NCBI RefSeq assembly: GCF_016920785.2
Contig: NW_024609857.1
Location: forward strand, 133,851,094-133,915,093
Length of the DNA: 64,000 nucleotides
From: Ixodes scapularis
Taxonomy: Eukaryota; Arthropoda; Arachnida; Ixodida; Ixodidae
Direction: 5' to 3'
The position numbers and the translations under genes were made by a program. Shown piece by piece: positions 42,464 to 53,900 of the stretch. Within the stretch, counting starts at the first letter, position 1, and every line of letters starts with the position of its first letter. The notes under the pieces were generated by a model. The model searched no databases. It worked only from the letters and a program-made list of their open reading frames with translations, and was not told the origin of the DNA.

Positions 42464-44112
42464 CACCAACTCATGTTTACAAACAAACCGGAGCGCCCCT
42501 AGCGGACGCCACCGGCGCCGCGCATGCGCGGTGGATGGTGGGCAAGAAGCCCGCCGTCGCCCGTAAACAAACCATTGAATTGCGTTGTTGTCGGCGTCGG
42601 TGGGAGTCCCCGTGCTCTTTTTCGCGTTGGAATTGTTGATTCTACGTCTTCCTAAGAATGTCTGACTATTTGAGCGGCTTCAGCAAAACTAACGAGGCAA
42701 AACTTTGCGTGAATAATGTGACGCGCGGCGATTCATTTCACGTCGACGCCGCAGAATTGGCGCTAAAGCCTGACTCCCACGATGAGATTCTGCTCGCTGT
42801 TTTCAGACGCGACGTTGCTCGGACTGCAAAAGCGTGGACCGTATCTGAGATGGTGGACGTCGTTACTGAAAACCGCAACTAGAATCGGGCATTACAAATC
42901 GGTGATGGCCACTCGTAACAATAATGATCAACATCTTCTTGTATCTGTTTACACTTAGCACTTACCCCAACCAAACTTCAAAAGTGTTTTGAGGCCTGCA
43001 CTTAGTTCGTATCGCAATTATCCGGGTCAACGTTTGGTTTACGGGCCGCTGTCGTTTGAATGAGCTGACGACAAAAAGCAGCCAAGTTTGAAAGAGCAGA
43101 CGACAGTTCGAACGCATGCGTAATGGAGTACGGGCAAGAAGCACCGCGTCCCGCGTCAACAAACCATTCGAATGTCACGTTGTCGGTGTCTGTGTGGGTC
43201 TGCATACTCTTTTTCGCGTTGGAATTGTCGATTCTACGTCCTCATCGCAATGTCTTGCCACTTTAATCGCCTGAGCGAAATTATCAAGGCTCGTTACGCC
43301 GCTAAACATTCCGTAAATAATTTGACGTGCGGCGATTCATTCGCATGAACGCCGCAGAATGGACGCCAAAACCATGATGAGATTCTTCTAGCTATTTTAG
43401 GTAGCGACGTCGCTCGTGCTGGCAAAAGTGTAGAAGGTAGGGCGACGATCGACGTCGATACTGAAAATCGGAAGCGGGAACAGACCAAGCGTAACAAGTC
43501 GGTGATGGCCACCGGTACCAATGATCAACATCTTCTATGTACTGTTTACACCGAGCCTACTTAGGTCTTTTGAGGCCTGCAATTACTTCTTATTGCAATC
43601 ACCGGGTAAAAGATTGTTCTACGGGCCGCTTTTGTTTGAACGAGCAGACGACAAAAAGCAGACAAGTTTGAAAGAGCAGACGAGAGTTCGAACGAACAGG
43701 CGGCCGTGTGAATTTCAAGACGCACTGAACCCGCGTGTGGTTCGGACAACTTGGCGGTTTTCTCTCGTTCATATTGGAACAAAGCAAATACATCTGGCGA
43801 CCACAAAGTGTTGCCCGCACACGCAATCGTAGTTCGACAGCGTCTGGTTTGCCCTTTTCACGGCTACTATCCACGTTCTCGGACGAACGGAGGGGGCAAA
43901 AACACATGAAAACTGATCTTCAAACCTTTCCAGACTCTCTTGGTACAGCCCCCGTCGCAGTATTTTTACAAAAAGGCAGGTTTTTTGTCTCGTTTCTTCC
44001 AAAGGAACACAGGAATGCATGTCTGGCACGGCGACTTCTGCCCACCGCCCTAGACCGGAAGTGCGTCCGGCGCGCCACCACCGCGGCGTGACGTAGGAGA
44101 GTTGAGTTGGTT
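42464..44112 (+). mobile_element. 1.65-kb TIR element (family D), copy 2
   Basis: 1649 bases with CACCAACTCA at the start and TTGAGTTGGT at the end, flanked by TATA (42460-42463, 44113-44116). It is highly similar to 9486-11133 in inverted orientation. It holds two tandem units (about 42520-43140 and 43140-43720) plus a unique tail. The first 100 bases are GC-rich, with CGCGCATGCGCG (NRF1-like), and could act as a promoter for the ORF. Confidence 0.75.
42658..42882 (+). CDS. Short conserved ORF of family D (copy 2)
   Basis: 74 residues, same start and stop as the ORF at 10939-10715. Conserved blocks are MSDYLSGFSKTNEAKLCVNN, SFHVDAAE, ALKPDSHDEILLAVF and TENR. The preceding GC-rich segment could drive transcription. 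No family recognised. Conservation of frame between the two copies may reflect recent common origin rather than selection. Confidence 0.4.
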   Translation: MSDYLSGFSKTNEAKLCVNNVTRGDSFHVDAAELALKPDSHDEILLAVFRRDVARTAKAWTVSEMVDVVTENRN

Positions 44113-44402
44113 TATACGGCTCCGGGTAGGCGTTTCGCTGACCGGAAGTGACATTCTTGCGCAGTGCGACGCTGCCTACGTCACAAGTATGCGTTCGTCT
44201 GGGAGCAGCAACATCCGGGAGAGACAGCCGAGGTGCGAACTCTCGCGCCTTCTCGTCATATTTCACGGGATGTTACCAGAACAGATGCCGCAGCCGGCGC
44301 CGCCGCCGCCGCTCGAAGAAACTAGATGTAAACGCAACCCGCTCGTCGCCGCCGCCGCCGGGAGCGGATCCGCTTCCGCGGCAGCGGATTTTTTCTCAGG
44401 TG
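44113..44402 (+). CDS. Candidate host first exon with CpG-type promoter
   Basis: Just after family D copy 2 the DNA becomes GC-rich, with an ETS-like ACCGGAAGTGAC (44139-44150), TGCGCAGTGCG and a TACGTCAC. The ATG at 44189 opens about 70 residues (MRSSGSSNIRERQPRCELSR, a Pro run, an Ala/Gly run), and the frame reaches a possible donor TCTCAG|GTGTAA at about 44399. This looks like a host first exon, but I do not recognise the protein and the donor is not strong. Confidence 0.3.
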
Positions 44403-44617
44403 TAATCTTACCATTACGCCGTCGCTAGAGGCTTATGAGCCGGTCTTGTCTCTCTCGGTCGTACTTTGTTGCAAGTGTGGGAAGGCGCTTTATCCTCCTC
44501 CACCAAAGAACGTTTGAAGGATCAGCCGAAATGTCTAGTGTCTTCGGAAGGATTTGACTCTTCAGTCCAAACTCGACGACGACGGTGACGGCCACACACC
44601 GTCGTCGGATGTTGCTG

Positions 44618-44687
44618 CACCAGCAGACGTCCCTTTTCCTTGTCCTTGGCCCGGGCCAAGGACAAGGAAAAGGGACGTCTGCTGGTG
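44618..44687. repeat. Perfect 70-bp palindrome
   Basis: Two 35-base arms (44618-44652, 44653-44687) are exactly complementary with no spacer, centred on GGCCCGGGCC. It could extrude as a cruciform. It is not part of any recognised element. Confidence 0.9.
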
Positions 44688-46078
44688 GAAGATGGGTGTG
44701 TGCGCGAGAGAAAGACCTGGGCGGGGCTCGGACTCCGGGAACGAATGCTTCGCTACCATTGGCTGCGAACATTAGTGCAGCGACTCCCTGCGGTAGAGGT
44801 AGGCCAAGTGACCCTTTAAAAAATGCAACCCGAGGCTACGAGAGTGTGCTCTTGGATGATATAAAGACTTCTCTACATATGTATTGAACTGAGTTTATCA
44901 CGAGACACCTTCCCGTCTTTTGATGTTCCTGTCTGGAGTCGTCCTTTGTTTCCTGTCCTGACCTGGCCCTGCCTGTTCCTTCTTGGAGAACTTCTTGACC
45001 CCAACAGTGTGAATTGACGACTTCAATCGCTTGTTTTAGAACCTACTTTCACGGCTTCGTTTTTTGACCACAAGACGCTGTGAATATCTTATTCCCTCGA
45101 GAATGCTGTATATCGAACCTGTCTCCTGAGCTTTCTGTTCTAGGAGCCAGGATGCGTGTATTTGGCTTGAGTCACCAGCACATGGTATTACGAAAACAAG
45201 CCACGGCTGAACTTCCGGCACCCTAGAGTGTTTCCGGTGCGCTCGCATTTTGTGCATGTTTCAGTGAGTGAGAACGAACAGCATGTCTTTCAAGATTTTC
45301 ATGGCCGAATTTGGGAAAAGGTATGTCAGGAAGATGACGCACCATGGATCGATGAGTGTACCTAGATTATATGAGGACTAAAATATTCACAATTGCTTGT
45401 TTCACGTGGCCTCCGGGCTGAAAGTTATGCGGTCCGACCTGACAGCGGGGACAGTTAGGCTTGGCAGGGGGCGCGCTGGAGCGATGCTTGTGCCGCTGCG
45501 CCGTGGTGGCAATTAGCCCTAATGCGGCGTTCGCCTGTCCCGTAGTGCTGCCAGCAGCGTGTTGAATATTGTGGCTTTCGTCCTGTTCTAAAACTGTGAT
45601 TTTGTTAAGGGAAGCAAACCTCCTCCAAGAAAGATTGCTTGTGTGCCAGTTCTCCGGAATCCAGAGGCTAATTCGGACAGAAGAACATTTGTCGACAACG
45701 AAGTGCGCCTCGTAAGTCTAAGGCAACGTCGCCTAAGAGATCCGCCTCAAGATAAATGATGTCTTCCTTTGTGATTTCTCTCGACCTTAGAAGTTCGAGC
45801 TATTGAAACATAGATGAGGATGCTGAAGTTCTTAAAGTATCTTTTCTCGTTCAACTGAGTAGTCGCAAACACTTGGTGGCACAACGGAGGCACTTCTGCG
45901 AAGCCGGAGTTACCCGATATTGTAAGCATGCCGCGGCTCTCTTACTTCATGCGCGTCAGGTCAATGACGAGGCATGCAGAGACCGCCACAGTAGGGTAAG
46001 CCGTCCAAAAATTGAAGGGGAACTTGAGCGTGTCCACCGTTTATCTCTTCCCAGCTGTATTGAGACCATGTAATAATA
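44688..46078. other. No recognised gene
   Basis: A 73-residue minus frame at 45257-45036 and others have no recognised relatives. Nothing supported. Confidence 0.4.
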
Positions 46079-46452
46079 CAGGGGTGGCCAGGCTGACCGG
46101 GCCTAAAGGCCGCAAAGGAAACCACAAAACTTCTAAGACGCGCCAAAAGGGGAGGGGGGGGGGGGGGCAAAACAAACACCACTGCCTGGTTATCCCCCCC
46201 CCCCCCCCCCCAAAAGCATAAAAAAGCAGCTCGCGGGTCACAACTGGAAGCCGGTAAATATAACAATGAGAACACTCCTGGTCCTTTGTGAACTTGAACA
46301 TAACGTCTGCGTCTAGTGGATGCTATGAATGAGGTCAACCCGGACTTGCGCGACCTTAAACAAGGAACGATATGGAGGGAACATCCGTTACCTAAAAGGG
46401 ACAAGTATCACCGGCGAGTGACAAAGGCCACGAGACAGAACAAAACCTTGAC

Positions 46453-48102
46453 CAGGGTTGCCAGGTTGGGCTATTAATAGCCATATTGGGCTACTTTGTA
46501 ATGCATTTGGCGTCGAAAATTGGCGGTTGGCTATGTGGCTATTTTTGAGCTATCTTCACTAGTTTAAACTTTCGGCGAGTAAAGTGGAGGCAAATGCCTT
46601 TAGGTCTACCCAATAATCTTTCCAATCAGAGCTCGGCATTCTGAAGTCCCCGCGCGCTCTCGTCTTTTCCTCTCCCTCACTTTCTCGGCGAATATTCCTT
46701 TCCAAAGAAGAGCTCCTGGCCGGTTCCATTTTTAATGTTCGTGAGTATGGCGCGTGATTTGTATACATGCCTCTAACTTAACTTGCAGTCAACACTAGCG
46801 TTGCGCGTTTTAGCATAAAAACAAACACTCAAACACATGTAAAAGACGTGCTCGTTTTATGCCCATTCACAACCATAACAACAACAAAAACTTTAAAAAC
46901 AAGAAATAGAAAGTATACTGAGCTACTCCTGCCTCGTTAAAAACCCTCCACCTAATGCCCGCTCTATTAAGCCGCACCTGTATACATGCCTCTAACGCCG
47001 AAAGAAAAAATAAATGGCTAATTCAAATCCTAACGTGGCACGTTTTTTTTTTTTTTTCTTTTTTCTTGCTTGGTTTAGAGGACACGTACAAACGTCAATT
47101 CAGCATGAACACACAGCGAGAGTTCACCCTATCTGGATTCCCGCTTTCAGGTATTTTCTGCCCCGACGACATCTAGACGACGACGATTTTCTGCCCCGAC
47201 GACAGTTCAGCTCCGACGACATCATGTTTCTATTAATTGTGGCTTATTTTATGCTCCAAAGGTCTCTCTGCTTTCTACTGGCGTTTCTTATTTCCTTGAG
47301 TTTACCACCATCCTCCTACAGGAAGCTCCTCATCCGAGGAAAAAATGATACTAAAGGCAACTCAATACATCCTGCAGAATTTGATGTCGCCCGATAATGC
47401 ATGCTGTACCGGATATAGCAAAGGAGGGTTTTCTGCGAAACATGGAAGTTTCTTAAAGCACAATAAACCATAACGAAAGACAACAGGTTTGGGACAATGA
47501 ATGTTACAAACAAGGCCAACATCAATGAGCAGGAGCAGCCCTGTTTCCGTTGATATCCGAGCTTACCATCCCGCTCCCGATACTGCCCATGTCAAATGTC
47601 GCCGTGGAGAGAGTATTCGGTCACGTGTCCCTCACAAAATCAGGCCTAGGGAAGAACATGCCTCTTCCAAATCTTCAAAACGTCCTCTATGTAAAGTTTG
47701 CTTTTTTGGGAAGAACAAGTTCTGTAGGGACATCAACTCTTCTGAAGAAGTGTTTGCCCGTTTTAACACGGAAATTATGTATGAGGTGAGTAAGCCGGGC
47801 ACGAGCGAGTGCATCATAACTATGTGACTGCAAAAACGCGTGTGGAAAAGTTTTGCACTTCTGTGTTTGAAATTAAACGTTCAATACATTTCAAGGTGTC
47901 GTAGATCTTGCAAGCCGCTCCTAAACGCTAGATATGCAAACGCAGTGTCTTCGAATTCAGCTCGCACATTCGATGGCACGATTTTTTGGGCTCTGCAGTA
48001 TATGGCTACTTTTGGGCTACATAAATCTCTTGCGTTTGGCTACTTTTGGGCTACACCGCCTGGCTTTTGGCGTTTTGAGCTAGAAACTACCCGGCAACCC
48101 TG
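46453..48102 (+). mobile_element. hAT element 2, nested in hAT 1
   Basis: 1650 bases starting CAGGGTTGCCAGGTTGGG and ending CCCGGCAACCCTG, with a perfect 8-bp duplication ACCTTGAC (46445-46452, 48103-48110). Both ends have repeated TTGGGCTA/TGGCTACTTTTGGGCTA motifs, likely subterminal binding sites. It contains a transposase relic. Confidence 0.85.
47550..47789 (+). pseudogene. hAT transposase C-terminal dimerisation region (relic)
   Basis: The frame reads LPILPMSNVAVERVFGHVSL, then LPNLQNVLYVKF. The N-x-A-V-E-R-V-F core followed by basic residues and an L-x-x-L-L-x-x-K helix is the hAT dimerisation domain. The upstream DDE-bearing part is not recognisable, so the gene is dead. It belongs to hAT 2. 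Confidence 0.65.
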
Positions 48103-48206
48103 ACCTTGACCTCAAGCCAAAGTGCATGCATGTTTTGACAGTCGCTGTCTTTGTTGCCTTCCTAAGTAGGGTCTGGCAAACTCTCTCGAACAATGAAAGA
48201 AACAAA

Positions 48207-49969
48207 GGCCAAATTCACGAAACGAACTTATGCCAAAAATGTGCGTAAGACAAAACTTAGGACCAAATTCGTATTCACCAATTGAAATTTGCGCAGGTTA
48301 CGCAGGTTTTTGCAAATGTTTTGCGCAGGTTACGACGGAATCCTACGACAGCTGCGAAGCTGTCTTAGGCACTTCTTACGATCAAATCACCATGGCCGAC
48401 AGCGTCGCTCAGTAGGTCGCGACCACCAACGGATGTTTATTTTTCTACGTGCGCTTCTCACGCGTCCCGACTTCAAGCAGCAAGAAAAAAGTAAAAAGTA
48501 CTTGAAACAAACCACGACGAACGAACAAGAACGCTGTATCCACAAACACCCGGGAAAGGCTCCCAACGGCCACAAGTTCATGGACCCCGACCGAGCGAGC
48601 ACGGCAGATAGGCCTAGCAGGCACTCCGACTCGGCGCAGCGGTGCTCTGACGGTCCTTGGCCAAGAAAGTCTGCCCACGACCGGCTGACGTGCTGAATGG
48701 AATATGCCCGCGCGACCCTTATCAACCCTTCCCGTATTGTAGTTTGATCGCTGACCTCAATTTTAGATTAAGAGGTCGATCTCTTCCTCTTGTCATCTCC
48801 TTGTTTTAAGAGGCAACGGTGACGAACGCTGTCGTCGAAAAGGGGCTCTCATCGATTTTATCTGTTTTGTGTGATATCAAGCTCAAATGAACGCCGTATG
48901 GATTAAAGGTCAAGTCAAATTGGACGTTCTAGTGATTTATACAGCGTAAGGTTGGTCTGCCAGTAGTGGCGACACTGGTTTACACTGTAGATGAGCAATT
49001 TCACCAGTGCAGTACGACTGCTAGCCTGGGGTCTTTAACGTGCTCACGCAGTAGTGATACACGACCGCACGCCGGTACGATGCTCATCCAGATCGACACG
49101 GGCAGGGGTGGGGCTCGAACCCAGGATCCCTGGGTTCTGCAGCGCGAGCTTTCGCTCCACGCGCGTCGAGCTGGGTGTGCGCTTTAGCCCACTCGGCCAC
49201 CGATCTTTTTTTTTTTCTTTATTGGCCCACTCGGGCCACCGATCCCCCCTGCCGTATGGATTACCTTCGCAAGACGGTATGTACACTTTGTTTGTTAGTA
49301 TTACATTTTTATTTTGACACGACTGCACCTCACTGTCGATCGCTACAGCAGTTCGTGGGTCGCAATGCCGGTCCAACCTTTCTTTGCCAGTGTCACGTCA
49401 GCATCGAGTTGCAATTGTAAAAGATCGGTCCTGAAGCGCTTATCAATTCGCGGTCCAACAGCGCGAATCCGGCACTTCGATCAAACGCGCGCTTCCGCTT
49501 TGAGTGTGAACAGGTATTACGTGGCTCTTGCTGACAATCGTAGTCCAAACGTATCTTTTTTAACGTCGGCTCGCTCCTGCATCTCTGAGGCCGCGAAAAA
49601 CGCCGCGGCAATTTGTTTCCAACTACGTCGCCTTGCAAACGACTGCGGGCCGTCTTTTACCAACGATGACAGTTGTGTTGACAAGCGGTGGCACAAAGAC
49701 CGCCTGTGTTTGTTACGAAAAATCTACGTGCTCCGAAAGGCTCCGAACGATTGCCGAGCTCTCCGATTGGTTGTTCGTGTTACCTCCAGCTTCGTCGCCA
49801 TAGCAACAACACCGGTAAGTTTTATTATTCCGCACGACAACGCCGCTTTCCTCCTCTCACTTAAGAACGCGTTTGTGAATAGCGATTTCTCCTCTTCTTA
49901 CGATGTTCCTAACTTACGAACTTCTTAGCTAAGTTGTCGTAAACTAAGAAGCTCTTCGTGAATCTGGCC
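48207..49969. mobile_element. TIR element in hAT 1, containing a SINE
   Basis: GGCCAAATTCACGAA (48207-48221) and TTCGTGAATCTGGCC (49955-49969) are inverted with one mismatch. CTTACGA/TTCGTAAG motifs recur near both ends. A 204-residue plus frame (49314-49928) has no known relatives. No target duplication found. Confidence 0.45.
49005..49205 (-). mobile_element. tRNA-derived SINE, copy 2
   Basis: Same family as 30605-30805. On the minus strand the A box TGGCCGAGTGGGCTAAAGCG and B box GGTTCGAGCCCC are near-consensus. The first 18 bases (GATCGGTGGCC...) are repeated once more beyond a poly-T run at 49207-49220. Confidence 0.8.
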
Positions 49970-50197
49970 TCTGGATCTGTGGAAACACACGGGTGAAAAA
50001 CGCTTCGACTGTAAGAGGGGGGCACAAGGCTTCCTAACCGCAAGCTATCCTTTATTCTCATATCCTTTCCTTCTTTCCTGGGGAAACGCGGAAAAGGGGG
50101 GGGGGGGTTCCTTACGAGGGATCCGAAAGCCGCACCGTGACCAGCAAAGAGCCGCATGCGGCTCGCGAGCCGCGGGTTGGCCACCCCTGTAAATATA

Positions 50198-50758
50198 CAA
50201 CAATCTAATATTTTTTTACAAGTCACCCTTGTTGTGTTTGAGCACATATATCACTGCCGTTAAAGCGATAGAAGAGTAATTGAGGTACGTGCGAGAGTAA
50301 CAAAAAGTATTTGTTTGTAAGTAAAACAATTGTCGCCCATCAACTTGAACTGGCGTCAATAATGTCGCCTTTATCTTTAAAGCTTATTTTCTGTAATCCC
50401 AGAATTAAACCTTTGAACACAGGGGCGACTTGTTTCGTTTGCTGTTAAGCAGTTATACTTCATAAATCGAGAACTTCTGCAGCAGGATAGCTTCTTAAAT
50501 ATTACCTACTTCTCTTCTTTGTTCTCTCTGCCAAAAATAATTAATTTTGAAATTCAGTGACACATTTTCAGTTATTTAGCTTGGAGATGTTTTCTACCTT
50601 CGTCGTACTTTCGGTTAGTTTCCATTTATCATCGCCAGCACGCTCCAATTTGGTTGATCCAGCAATTCTCTAGTGTCTAATTTTCTAACCTATACCTTGC
50701 AAATCAAGTCTGCCTGATGATGGCTAACTACATGTTTAAGTAAGATATATATAAATAT
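50198..50758. other. AT-rich spacer
   Basis: No gene recognised between hAT 1 and the second Ty3 element. Confidence 0.5.
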
Positions 50759-50902
50759 TGCAAGGGTGAGAAATAGGATAAATTAAGAGGCAGCGAGGGA
50801 GCGACAGATATCGCGAACCGTTTGTAAGCACACAGCGCGGCCTCTCGAGCTGCTCGCACGTTCCCCCGTACCCAACCGTTCCTCGTCTTTATCTTCCTAA
50901 CA
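50759..50902 (-). repeat. 3' LTR of the second Ty3 element
   Basis: 144 bp; on the minus strand it reads TGTTAGG...CCCTTGCA. One difference from the 5' LTR. Confidence 0.92.
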
Positions 50903-50939
50903 CTTCCCGCCGGTCGGGTAAGAGCTGACATAGGTCAGA

Positions 50940-53900
50940 TCAATGGGGGTTGTCCGGACTGTAGAATGGCTTCATCCTGGCAACGTGAACAATGTCTGTG
51001 GTCTTCGAGCGATGATCCTGTGGAGGCGTCAGCGGTGACACTTCATAATTCGTGGGGGAAAGGCGACGAACAACACGATAGGGTCCAATGTACTTAGAGA
51101 GAAGTTTTTGAGATAGTCCCGGTTGACGCAGCGGTGTGGCTAGGAGAACTATGTCCCCAATCTCGTAAGTGACGGAAGAGTGACTCTCGGCGTGGCGAAG
51201 CTGCTGTTGCTGCTGCGACTTGAAGGTGTGGAGGCGGGCAAGGTGACGAGCATCTTGGGCTCGGCAGACGATGTCGGCGGCAAAGCCACTGACTGGGGGG
51301 TGGTTGATAAAGGGCAAAACTGTGTCAAGAGTTGTGAGAGGTTCGCGGGCGTATAAAAGGTAGTAAGGGGAGAAGCCCGTTGTGGCCTGGTGTGCTGTGT
51401 TGTATGCGTAAGTCACATAAGGGATGACGGTGTCCCAATTGGTATGATGGTCGTCGACATACATAGATATCATTTGTGATAATGTCTTGTTAAGGCGTTC
51501 GGTCAGTCCGTTAGTCTGTGGGTGGTACGCGCTCGTCCACTTGTGAACTGTGTTGAAGAGGCGTAAAATCTCCTCAAGAAGCTGAGCAATGAACGGAGTG
51601 CCTCGATCGCTAATGATGACTTGTGGTGCTCCATGACGCAGTAGGATCTTATGGAGAAAAAAATCCGCTACTTCTTGGGCAGTGGCCTTTGGTACAGATG
51701 TCGTCTCAGCGTACCGCGTCAGGTAGTCGACGGCCACAATAACCCATCGGTTGTTGTTGGCAGAAAGCGGAAAAGGACCCAAAAAATCGATACCAATTTT
51801 TTTAAAGGGAGTGTCCGGTGGAGTAATAGATTGAAGAGGACCAGGTGTCCTGGTCGTACGGCTTTTCTTCGTTTGGCAAAGGCGACATGTTCGGATGTAT
51901 CTGTTAATGGTGCGGTACATGCCGTTCCAAAAATAGCGAGCACGGATGCGGAAGTATGTCTTGCTAAATCCAAGGTGACCAGCAGTCGGATCGTCATGAT
52001 GCGCTTGTATGATATCTCTTTGGAGTATTCGGGGTACAACAAGCAGCCACGGACGCCCATGTGGTTCGTAGTTTTTTCTATAAAGAACACCCTCGTGAAG
52101 CGTGAAAAGGGTAGCATGTCGTTGCAGTTGGCGCGTGGAACGTGTGGCGGTTCCCAATAGGTAATGTATGATAGGTTTTAAATGTTGGTCCGATAGTTGA
52201 GCGTCGGCTACGTCAATTGTGTCCAAAGCTGCAGAGAGCAAAGGGGAGCCCTGGGGTTCCTGTCCAGAAGGCTCACTAGGCAGTGGACACCGAGACAAGC
52301 CGTCAGCATCGAGGTGTAGCTTTCCAGACTTGTGGACGATGCTGAAGTCGTAGTCCTGAATCTTGAGGGACCAACGTGCAAGGCGTCCAGATGGGTCCTT
52401 AAGATTCGTAAGCCAGCAAAGGGCGTGGTGATCTGTGACGACTCGAAAGTGGGTTCCATAAAGATATGGACGAAATTTGGTAATGGCCCATACGACAGCC
52501 AAGCACTCACGTTCGGTGATTGCGTAGTTACGTTCGCATTTCGTAAGAGTTCGGCTTGCGTATGCAATCACTCGCTTTGTGTTACCAACGTTTTGAGCCA
52601 GGACAGCACCTAATCCGTGACCGCTAGCATCGGTGCGTAATTCTGTGTCGGCGCCTTCTAAGAAATGTCCAAGAATCGGGTCAGAGATGAGGGCCCGCTT
52701 AAGAGAGTTGAAGGCGTGTTCTTGGGGTTGATCCCAGTGGAAGGCTCGGCCCATTCGAAGTAGCTCGTTCAGCGGTTCGGCAAGGTTGGAAAATGCCGGT
52801 ATAAATTTTCGAAAATAGGTGCAGAGGCCAAGAAAACCGCGAACGTCTTTCAAGTTCTTAGGCACAGGAAATTCGGAGACGGCTTGAATCTTGTCGGGGT
52901 CGGGGCGAATTCCGTCGAAACTGACCAGGTGGCCAAGTACTTTGATTTGCCGCGCTCCGAACCTGCACTTCTTGGAGTTTAGCTGTAGTTTAGCTGCACG
53001 GAAACAATCAAGAACTTGGCGCAGTCGGCGTATATGCTCGTCAAACGTCGCTGAAAAAACAACAACGTCGTCCAGATAGCATAAACAAATGTTCCACGTA
53101 AAGCCCCTAAGCAAATTGTCCATCATTCGTTCAAATGTCGCAGGGGCATTGCATAGTCCAAACGGCATTACGTTGAATTGATACAGGCCATCAGGAGTGA
53201 TAAATGCTGTTTTTGGTTTGGCGTCATCGGAGAGAGGTATTTGCCAGTAGCCGCTGCGTAGGTCCATAGAAGAGAAAAAGGATGAGCCCTGAAGCGTGTC
53301 TAAGGTGTCGTCAATTCGAGGTAACGGGTAGGCGTCTTTTTTGGTGACTTTGTTTAAGCGGCGGTAGTCAACGCAAAATCGCCATGAACCATCCTTTTTT
53401 TTCACGAGTACTACAGGCGACGACCAAGGGCTGGATGAAGGTTCGATTACGTTTTTCTTGAGCATGTCAGCGACGTTTTCTTGTATCGTTCGGCGCTCTG
53501 CTGGTGAAACTCTGTAAGCTCGACTTTTCACTGGAGTTGCCGTACCGGTGTCAATGCTGTGGTTCACAGTCGTTGTCTTCGTGAGGGCACGTCGGTCAAA
53601 ATCAAATAAATCACTGTACGCGGTTAGCAGAGTGGAGAGAGCCTGATGCTCTGTGTTGGTCAGGGAAGGGTCGATCATCTGAACAGTCTCGCAGCTTGAA
53701 GGAGTGGCAGAAGGTGACCGCGGAGAGGTGTTGAGAGCTCCCGGAGATAAAGCAGCAAGTGTATGCTCGTCATACGTTTGAATGGTGGCGACACGAGATC
53801 CCCGAGGTAGCATTAACACTTCCGCTGAAGGGTTTGTAATGCACAACTGGACTCGTCCTGCTTTGTGTACGGCAATTGAGTACGGTACAAGAGCGGCTTT

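Larger units (their letters stand above)
46079..50189. mobile_element. hAT element 1 (host of three nested elements)
   Basis: Ends are CAGGGGTGGCCA at 46079 and GGTTGGCCACCCCTG ending at 50189, the classic hAT terminus, with GAGCCGCATGCGGCTC palindromes inside the right end. Flanks TAATAATA (46071-46078) and TAAATATA (50190-50197) may be an eroded 8-bp duplication. Most of its length is later insertions, and no transposase of its own is seen. Confidence 0.75.

Noticed and set aside
49314..49928. 204-residue ORF as a transposase
   Set aside because: No catalytic motifs or zinc fingers, and it lies inside a non-autonomous-looking TIR element.
50903..50940. Firm tRNA assignment for the second Ty3 element
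   Set aside because: Only about 12 bases after the 5' LTR resemble the complement of a tRNA-Ala 3' end. Too short to name the primer.
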